Source of the DNA: Rapana venosa
Taxonomy: Eukaryota; Mollusca; Gastropoda; Neogastropoda; Muricidae
NCBI GenBank assembly: GCA_028751875.1
Contig: CM054135.1
Coordinates: 13,099,551 to 13,163,550 of the forward strand
Length of the DNA: 64,000 nt
Direction: 5' to 3'
In this document: positions 56,572-64,000 of the stretch, piece by piece
Position numbering within the stretch: the first letter of the stretch is position 1
Layout of the letters: the number at the start of each line of letters is the position of its first letter
Made by a program: the position numbers and the translations under genes
The notes under the pieces: model-generated
Database searches by the model: none
Told to the model about the DNA's origin: nothing
What the model saw: the letters and a program-made list of their open reading frames with translations, nothing else

Positions 56572-56785
56572 ATTCCTCGGATGAGACTATAAACGAGATC
56601 CCGTGTGCGAATGCACGCAGAACATCTTGCGCACACGTTAAAACCCGTTCCTCTTTTCAAAAAAGTAGGCCATTGTGTGCCGGTGGGAACGGATGACAAG
56701 ATTTACAAAACTGCATACACACGGGGACTAGATGTAAAACTGCACATGGGTGTTTATTCCCTTATCCTTTAAATAAAAGAACACA
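56572..56785 (+). mobile_element. SINE-1 fragment (body and 3' end)
   Basis: cctcggatgagactataaac, gagatcccgtgtgcgaatgc, agaacatcttgcgcacacgt, taaaacccgttcctcttttc, ggccattgtgtgccggtggg, ggatgacaagatttacaaaa, cacacggggactagatgtaa. One of the best body sequences in the window; the head is missing. Confidence 0.9.
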
Positions 56786-56795
56786 AGCAACAAAC

Positions 56796-56874
56796 AACAC
56801 ACACACACACGCGCACACCACACACACACACACACACACACACACAACACACACACACACAACACACACACACA

Positions 56875-56917
<43 letters not shown>
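56796..56917. repeat. (CA)n microsatellite
   Basis: CA with AA and CC interruptions, starting about 10 bp after the SINE-1 3' end. Confidence 0.95.
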
Positions 56918-56918
<1 letters not shown>

Positions 56919-57035
56919 GTGGTGTATCTATCTCGAACAATGTAACAAGCGAGAGGCAGTGGGAACTGTCATTACACACCGGCACAGGGCCATAAACCCC
57001 GTACCCAATGCCACTCTTTCTCTGCCCAGAACCCT

Positions 57036-57303
57036 GTTGTTTACCAAGTCATTAAAAGCGGGGGTTCCAGGCACTTCAGCCGCGAGTTAGTGGGCACTGG
57101 AGCACTTGTCTAGCACTTGATGACCTGGTCAGAAGAGCAGCAGCACTGTCAGACTTCCCGCCCAGACACTGCCACAGCACGTGGCTGGCAGAGGACCAAG
57201 TGGACACTCTCCAACACAAGTGCCCCAGATGAAAAGCAGTTAAGACGTTTTCTCCGTGTTCAGAACCATGGAGAGTATTACTGGCCTATCTTCTTCAGAT
57301 AGT
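57036..57303 (+). repeat. dispersed repeat R2, copy B
   Basis: aagtcattaaaagcgggggt, gcgagttagtgggcactgga, gcacttgatgacctggtcag, aagagcagcagcactgtcag, agacactgccacagcacgtg, gctggcagaggaccaagtgg, attactggcctatcttcttc. Confidence 0.75.
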
Positions 57304-57547
57304 GGATAGGCACTGAGGCAGGAAATAGCATGGAAGGAAAGAGGGTCCTTACTGCAAGGAGGGAATGGGAATGCTGAGCTGTACTGAAGTGACTGAGCGA
57401 GACAAACCCATGGTTTTTGTTTCGGTGTTTATATTTCGTTTTTGCTTCAGTGTATGTTTTGTTGGTTAGTTTAGTGTGGGTTTTATCTTTACTTCAGTGT
57501 AGGTTTTGTTTTTACTTCAATATACCTTTATGGGCGTTTAAGAGCAC

Positions 57548-57592
57548 ATGAGTGCTTAGTCCATTATCCTTGAAATAAACGAATAATTTTTT
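57548..57592 (+). mobile_element. SINE-1/T 3' terminal fragment
   Basis: agcacatgagtgcttagtcc, attatccttgaaataaacga, with a perfect AGCAC/GTGCT hairpin. Confidence 0.65.
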
Positions 57593-57619
57593 TAAAAAGG
57601 TGTAGGGAAGGAGGGGGAA

Positions 57620-57730
57620 AATTAGATATTATACATAGATAGATAAATAGATAGAGAGAGAGAGCGAGAAAGAGAGAAAGAGAGAGAGAGATAGAGAGAG
57701 ACAAGTAGATAGATAGATAGATAGATAGAT

Positions 57731-57788
<58 letters not shown>

Positions 57789-57825
57789 CAGGCAGACAGA
57801 CAGACAGACAGACAGACAGAGAAAA
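57620..57825. repeat. (GATA)n, (GA)n and (GACA)n
   Basis: GATA patches at 57636-57652 and 57708-57732, GA to about 57770, then GACA/GGCA to 57820. Confidence 0.95.
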
Positions 57826-58184
57826 GTGTAAGACAGATGCAATAGCAGAGACAGATAAAAAGACAGCAGAGTATTTGTTTTGACAGTGACGGTTTCTCTG
57901 TCATTCAGACATCCTGCAGAAGTTTCCTAATCTGTACCCACTAGGTAAGACAGTACCATCTTTCCAACCCCACCTTCCATTATTCTCATCTCTCCATCCT
58001 GTTCTCCTTTCCTGTCATCTTGTGCACGTTAACGAACTCACATTCATCACTGTTCTGATGAAAGGTCTGGTCTGCAAGATGCAGAGACCTGCTGGTTTTG
58101 TTCAAGTGAAGATCGTCACTGAATATGCTCATATACGGGCATCATTTCTGCCCACTCAGTCGATTTTTGTTAGTGCTTGTGGGT
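57826..58184. other. unique sequence
   Basis: No gene recognised. Confidence 0.4.
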
Positions 58185-58365
58185 GAGAACATGACTGATG
58201 GCTGCTCGCTGCTGCCGCTGCTTATCCTGCCACAGTGTTGATGGCCCCACGTTGAGATGATGGCCATACACAAAACAGTTTTATGTTGACAGAAACGATA
58301 ACGGGCGAACCAAATGACACGCCGGCAACAGAATGGCGGCAATAAGCGCTGCTGGACTGTGGTCG
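58185..58365 (+). repeat. dispersed repeat R5, copy B
   Basis: ggccccacgttgagatgatg, gccatacacaaaacagtttt, atgttgacagaaac, agaatggcggcaata correspond to 52458-52625. Confidence 0.55.
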
Positions 58366-58404
58366 TCATTACTTTGTGCAGAGATGTGGGCAGTAGAGGT
58401 CAAA

Positions 58405-58890
58405 AAGTATGAATGGATTGGAAGCCTAGAGGTTGTACATCTGCTTAAAAAGTCAGAAGTTGCATGTTTGATCCTAGTTTGAAACCAAACTTTTCAGGTG
58501 AGACGAAAAACTGAGGTAACCACGCGCATCACACGTTTAGTGAATGTAAAGAAGCCCATTGTAACAAGAGAGTTGTCTCTGGCAAAAGTCGGTAGACATA
58601 GCCACTCTCACAGGGAAACCAGTAATGTACAAATGGAGAAAACATATTTAAAATGTGTGGCGCTGCTCTTGTGGTGACTCACTCTTCCTGAGGAGAGCAG
58701 CCCGGATTTCCTGCAAAGAAATCTGCGTGACTGAAAGTGATGATCAAAACAATGCAATACAAAACTTTACACGACACAACACAACACAACATAACACAAC
58801 ACTACACTGCACTACACTACACCACAATGCATTGTAATGCAATGCAATGCAATACAATACAATACAATACAATGCAATGCAAAACCTACA
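58405..58890 (+). mobile_element. SINE-3, near full-length, (ACAAT)n tail
   Basis: tRNA-like head with a degraded A box (tggaagcctagaggttg, about 58418-58434) and B box gtttgatcct (58465-58474). Body: gtgagacgaaaaactgaggt, tggcaaaagtcggtagacat, gtgtggcgctgctcttgtgg, ctgaggagagcagcccggat, ttcctgcaaagaaatctg. Tail: ACAAC and ACAAT/GCAAT pentamers from about 58750. The order fits a widespread gastropod SINE I recall (GTGGCGCTG...GAGAGCAGCCCGAATTTC...ACAAT). The 24217-24350 head may be a relative. Confidence 0.75.
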
Positions 58891-59347
58891 GCATACAAAA
58901 CACTACAGTACAATAAAACCAACCCACCAAACAAACCCAGTTATATGCTATTTGCTGCTTGTAGCATCAGGAGAGTGTGGCCCTACCGCGGGGAGATGCC
59001 AAAGCTTATTTCAGGAAAAAATACTTTACTCTTGACCTTCAGATTTGTGTAAATTACCTTCTTCATTCGAGTTTACTAAGCCAAATCAGTAGTCCATTTT
59101 AAAGTGGAAACTTCCAGGGAGACATGAAGCAAGATAGTTTGTTCAATGGATGAAAGCCTGTATGGTTTATTGAGTGAATACACATCTTAACATCCACTGG
59201 CAATGTAAAATATTTCTTAAATTGATTTATCTCGTTTATGTTTGGACTCTGCACTACTGCTGCATATCTTGGAGGTGATGGTTTTTATTTTGTGTGCTTT
59301 TTTGCTTGTTATGATTTATTGCCCAACATATCCATGTGCATGTGCAC
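58891..59347. other. unique sequence
   Basis: No gene or shared repeat. Confidence 0.4.
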
Positions 59348-59463
<116 letters not shown>

Positions 59464-59611
59464 CCTTCCAACTGCTTTTCTCCACTTCTTTTCTTTCACA
59501 AAACAAGTAAAAGACTTTTAAAAAAGAAAAGAAACAGTCTTTAGTACCCGCAGCAAGGACATTAAGCTTTCACTCCTCAACAGCGCAATTTGTGGAAGAA
59601 GCCCCTGGTGC

Positions 59612-59905
59612 AGACCATCAAAGCCAGGGAGTTCCTGGCACTTGAGCAGGGGAGCTTCGGGCACGGGAGCACTTGTCCAGCACTTGTCCAGCACTTGACG
59701 ACCTGGTCAGAGCAGCAGCACCACTGTCAGACTCCCTCCTCCCAGACACTGCCACAGCACGTGGCTGGCAGACAGAGGACCAAGTGGCCACTCTTCTACA
59801 CCAGTGCAGTGCCGCAGTGCAGTAGTCAGACAGAAAGGATGAGGTACACGGGCTGGTGTTTGCACCAACCAGGATATTACTGGCCTATCTTCCTCTCAGA
59901 GTGTT
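59612..59905 (+). repeat. dispersed repeat R2, copy C
   Basis: gagcacttgtccagcacttg (with an extra 11-bp cagcacttgtc duplication), acgacctggtcagagcagca, ccagacactgccacagcacg, ggctggcagacagaggacca, attactggcctatcttcctc. Extends copy B with an additional internal block. Confidence 0.75.
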
Positions 59906-60173
59906 TTGGAGTTTGGGGAAAATTGCTACATAGAGGACAGAAGATTGGGGAGATTGTGGCTTTGGAAAGAGATTTCAGGCTTCAGAAAAATACCCAGCGC
60001 CGCGGACTGTTTCGGATAAAGGATTGTGTAAAGTTTGACAGTAAACCAGAATTTTTTCACACAGAGTAGAGAGAGAATTTGAATATAAACACGAATACTT
60101 CATTATGTCAAAAACAGATACATCTATCCATGGTACAAGGTGTACTATTTCATGAGGGAGAGAGGAATGATAA

Positions 60174-60262
60174 TATTTTATATTTCTAGGAAAATGTATA
60201 AGCACTCATGTACGGTTTTTTTAACATCCAGTCTCCGCCCTTATCAAGGATTATAATCATGA
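60174..60262 (-). mobile_element. family T retroelement 3' end
   Basis: atttctaggaaaatgtataa, gcactcatgtacggtttttt, taacatccagtctccgccct, tatcaaggattataatcatg: antisense T with the AAGGGCGGAGACTGG block. Confidence 0.65.
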
Positions 60263-60444
60263 TATAAAAAAGAAAGAAAAGAAACTACATTCCAAATCAT
60301 AAACTTGACCTCCCAAAGGAAAAAAATTACTCAACTAATGTGAATCATAATGGGGAAAAAATGCAACAAAAACAGCAGTACAAAGAATTCTCATATATTA
60401 AAGAAATACTCATAAGTATTTACAAAGGAGATAGTGATATAGCG

Positions 60445-60730
<286 letters not shown>

Positions 60731-60831
60731 CACGCACACTTAGACGCACGCGCGCACACACGTATGCGCGAAGGAAAAGAAACTTTTGGATAAATATTTA
60801 AGAACATGAATGAAAAAAGAACTGATCTGCT

Positions 60832-60906
60832 GAGAGAGAGAGAGAGAGAGGGAGAGAGAGAGAGACAGACAGACAGAAAGACAGACAGACAGACAGACAG
60901 AGATAA
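60832..60906. repeat. (GA)n followed by (GACA)n
   Basis: GA to about 60864, then GACA units. Confidence 0.95.
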
Positions 60907-62024
60907 AGTTGGAGTGGGGTGGTAGTTGGTGGACAGGAGAGAAGCAGCGGGGGCGGAGAAGACTCATTGATTACTGAGGTTTCTTGTAAGGGTGAACAGC
61001 CTGTTGTGTTGGCATCAGACTTTTCGGCCGTCATTTGTTCTGGGCCCAGTCGTGCTATATCCCAAAACCTATACCCATTTTTCTGTATAGGGCCCATTTA
61101 TTCTCTGTCCCAAAAGGCACGCCCTTTTATCCGTCACTATCCATCTCCGTTAACCTTTAAAGTACTAACCCCTGTTGCCTTTCTATGACTTTGTTTTTAT
61201 GTTCGTTATATGACTTAACGTGATACTTCTTGAAGGTACTGAGACTGTTCATGTCAGCTCCAAAGTGCAAGTTATTCTTGTGTTTGCTCGAGTGTTGAGG
61301 ACATGCTGCAATTTGCTTGTTACCTGGGGTAAATAGCCAGATGTTTGCTTCTGGCTGCTTCACCTTGTGTGACATTCATGTCCTGCTGTTCCCACACCGC
61401 TTATTTCAATGTCTCTGCCCAAGCCACACCCAGATTCGTTAAGTCGCATCCTCTGGGTCAGAAGTCCACAGGAAATATCTGGCTTCTACAGGGCCACCAA
61501 CCAGAGGGGCCATGCACTGCTGCTGAATCGCTTTGGTGATCTGTTCTGAGCTAATATATGGACGACGTCACCTATTAAGCCCTCCACTGATGACAGTAAT
61601 AGCTCATCTATTGAGCCAGACTGAGTGAAATGCACGCCCATGGTGGCGATCACCACAATGTCTTTCAACGGCTTTCTGCCATGAGTTTTCAGTCTTGAAG
61701 GCTTTCACACAAAACTCGCCACAGGCACAGAAGTGTGTGGGAAAACCGGAAATAATGCCACCATGAGACCAGAGTAACTGGGACCACCTAATCAGAGACA
61801 ATTTTCTTTTATTGCATGATGATCAACTGATGAAAATGATGTAATGATGCTGCCATAGAAGTGCACCTGCTTTGAGACTACCTGACAGGGCTGTACTCGA
61901 CACTTTCCGTCAAAACATTTCCTGGCGTCAACTGGTGATAGATACAGACACCTGCAATGTTGGTCATGTAATTTGAGCAACACTCTTAACATCTTATTTA
62001 GAAAGTGGTTAATGCTCCACTATA
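60907..62024. other. about 1.1 kb unique sequence, no gene called
   Basis: Low in simple repeats. Minus-strand open stretches at 61486-61668, 61604-61801 and 61792-61992 lie in different frames and resemble nothing I know. They could be chance or a decayed coding relic. Confidence 0.35.
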
Positions 62025-62165
62025 CGGTCCCAGACTTCCCAGCACACTCTCTCTGGGTAGGAGCCTGCTGGGATCTGTAAACTCCCTCTGACTCTTATGG
62101 GATTGGAACCTGCGATCTTCCAGTCCGTAACCCACGGCACTAACCACTGCACCATGGCTGTAAGT
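62025..62165 (-). mobile_element. tRNA-derived SINE head (SINE-4)
   Basis: On the minus strand: A box TGGTGCAGTGG (antisense at 62144-62154) and B box GCAGGTTCCAATC (antisense at 62101-62113), followed by gagtcagagggagtttacag, atcccagcaggctcctaccc. The head-to-body order is that of a tRNA-derived SINE, and the body is unlike SINE-1 to SINE-3. Single copy here. Confidence 0.6.
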
Positions 62166-63060
62166 TCGACGAAAGATAAGTGCAGCGATAAGAGTTAAGG
62201 GGGAAACTGCATGTCTGGAACAGGCAGCAGTAAACGCAGTATGACAGTCGCCATCCATCAGCAGGGCGATAGGCATTCAGGAGTGCCAGCCCTCTTCACT
62301 GGGACGTCCAGGAATGCTGTCCAAGTTCACCGCAGTGTCAGCAGACTTTTAACGGCTGTGCCCTTAATCCCAGTCAGAGGGAACCCTCTTTCTCCCCCAT
62401 CATATACAGTTCCTATCTGACCCGCCTTACTGGTGCATGCATGCACTCTCCCATCCTACCCTCGCTTCATCCTTTAACTATGATTTATTGACAGGGTTTA
62501 TGCGTAGATGGTCCTAATGTGAAGGTGACGTATTTATGTTGCTGATGGCATGGCACGCGTGAAACATACTGGCAAGGTGAACGTGATGGCGAGAAAATCA
62601 TGATGGGAATATTGATTGACACTTTAGTAGCACAATGTCGATATTGCACAAGACCTCAGGGCGTTTGTCTTTTGACTGACCTTTTTGCTGGGATAAGCGT
62701 TTCCTGTTTAGAGTTGAAACACTTTTATTGTGTGGTCCCAGTTAGGAAAGAGTTTCTACCCCATCAGCATTCTATCACAATCTCTCTGTATTTCACTCGC
62801 TGTCATAGTTTTTCTTTCTACAGCTGAACCCAAGCATTTTTTTTTCAATCAATGATAATCCTATTTACAGATCGTTTCAGAAAAATAGAAAGTTTCTCCA
62901 TTTTGAATGTGTTTCTTGAAGTCTTTTCCTCCATCCAGTCACGTAACTACATCTACAGTGACGTCATTTTCACACGGCTTACCCTTCTTCCTGAGCTCCC
63001 TGCCTTTTTCACAGAGATAGACAGAAAGTCGAAGACGAGGAGGAAGAAGAAGAGTGGAGG
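62166..63060. other. unique sequence, no gene called
   Basis: No exon, RNA gene or shared repeat recognised. Confidence 0.4.
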
Positions 63061-63083
63061 TGGAGGGGGGGGGGGGGGGGGGT
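63061..63083. repeat. poly-G run
   Basis: G-rich run with about 18 consecutive G on plus. Confidence 0.95.
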
Positions 63084-63109
63084 TGAGGAAAGAGGAGGAG
63101 TGAAACAAA

Positions 63110-63370
63110 ATGAAGCATTTCAGCCAGCATGACAGCTGAAATCAACAGTTCAGCCCCTGCTCGAGGCCCAGACGGGAGGTAATTACGAGGAAGGAGGCAA
63201 GGGAGGTAAGTGCCTGTAAATCACGTGACTGGCAAGGCCGATAACCGGCGAGCAGGCCTGGCCCATTGGGGCACTATCGATCGATCGTTGGAGTGAGAGC
63301 GATTGGCAGATTTGGGGCCATGCCAGAGCCGGGCGTGGGAGGCCAGGGTCCGTATATAGAACTGACCTCA
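63110..63370. promoter_or_regulatory. GC-rich repeat-free block, possible regulatory DNA
   Basis: Contains a CACGTG E-box near 63222, ccgataaccggcg, the tetramer run atcgatcgatcg, and a TATA-like gtatataga near 63352. There is no transcript evidence and no downstream ORF to pair it with. Confidence 0.15.
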
Positions 63371-63414
63371 TGGTAAGAAATGACATTGGCCTAGTTTTTC
63401 TTGCTCAACATCCC

Positions 63415-63424
63415 CCCCCCCCCA

Positions 63425-63505
<81 letters not shown>

Positions 63506-63550
63506 CTCTCTCTCTCGCTCTCTCCTCCTTCTCTCTCTCTCTTGTGTGCA
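63415..63550. repeat. C-run and (CT)n microsatellite
   Basis: C-run at 63413-63423, then CT with TT and TG interruptions. Confidence 0.95.
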
Positions 63551-63729
63551 CCCTCCTCCTCCTCCTCTTCCTTCTTTCCCCCTGTGGCCGTTCGCCCTTT
63601 ACTTGCCGTCGTCAATGCAGGTCCAGATGAGATGTATGTATCCCCTCGGGGAACACTTGCTCAGCCTCCATATAGACATGTATACGTAGATGGCATGCTG
63701 TACCAGTGCTTGGCTCACGCAAGCGTACA

Positions 63730-63970
63730 CACGGGGGAACACAAGCACGCAAACGTTCGAACACACATTCACACACACATGCACACAGAGCCCACACACA
63801 GCACACACACAACACACACACGCACACATGCACACATAGCACACAGAGCACAGACACACACACACACGCGCGCACGCACGCACACACACACACAAACACA
63901 CACACACACACACACACACAAAACACGCACACACTCACACACACACACACACACATACACACAACGCCGC
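63730..63970. repeat. degenerate (CA)n/(CGCA)n tract
   Basis: CA-rich to the end of the window, with gcgcgcacgcacgcac near 63867-63882. Confidence 0.9.
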
Positions 63971-64000
63971 AGGGCACATCATCAATAATGGAGTGGATGT

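Noticed and set aside
61486..61992. Chain of minus-strand frames that might be a decayed gene
   Set aside because: They lie in different frames, and alternative frames look equally plausible. No motif is recognisable.

Overview
This window looks like intergenic or intronic DNA from an animal, most likely a gastropod mollusc. That is inferred from the density of (AC)n, (AG)n and (GACA)n microsatellites, from several tRNA-derived SINE families whose bodies resemble repeats I remember from gastropod genomes, and from decayed I-group and L2-clade LINEs. There are no bacterial operons, no CRISPR array, and no intact host protein-coding gene that I can defend. Most long open frames are translations of simple repeats or minisatellites.

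Layout. 0-5 kb: an unnamed dispersed repeat (R1), microsatellites, a 5'-truncated I-group LINE on the minus strand (1963-4326) with RT and RNase H remnants, and a SINE. 5-11 kb: a 44-bp minisatellite with an 88-bp higher-order unit, a CT-rich array with embedded 36-bp cores, and two further retroelement fragments. 11-19 kb: a SINE split by an L2 3' end, a 30-bp minisatellite, a 56-bp zero-spacer palindrome and a 53-bp inverted repeat. 19-30 kb: SINE fragments, 29-bp and 45-bp minisatellites, a candidate 142-nt exon (27502-27643), and a SINE carrying a large internal (AC)n expansion that abuts the second R1 copy. 30-42 kb: microsatellites, two full-length SINEs next to each other (34981-35662), a 19-bp minisatellite, and two stretches rich in homeodomain/Meis/E-box-like motifs. 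42-51 kb: decayed tandem repeats, the best LINE of the window (L2 clade, 45262-47026, plus strand), and a 17-bp minisatellite interrupted by an L2 tail. 51-64 kb: a 24-bp minisatellite, a three-layer nested SINE/SINE/L2 locus (52805-53470), three direct copies of an unnamed repeat R2, a two-copy repeat R5, two more SINE families, and more microsatellites.

How the parts relate. The most coherent story is a LINE/SINE network. SINE-1 (tRNA head, roughly 330 bp, more than a dozen copies or fragments) shares its 3' end with a second set of fragments (family T) that lack the SINE body. The shared part includes a small hairpin, so T is probably the 3' end of the LINE whose machinery moved SINE-1. 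The L2 3' tail occurs five times, two of them inside SINE-1 at nearly the same position. Several retroelement ends coincide with microsatellites, and one microsatellite has expanded inside a SINE. Family names SINE-1 to SINE-4, T, R1, R2, R4 and R5 are local labels used only here; no database was consulted.
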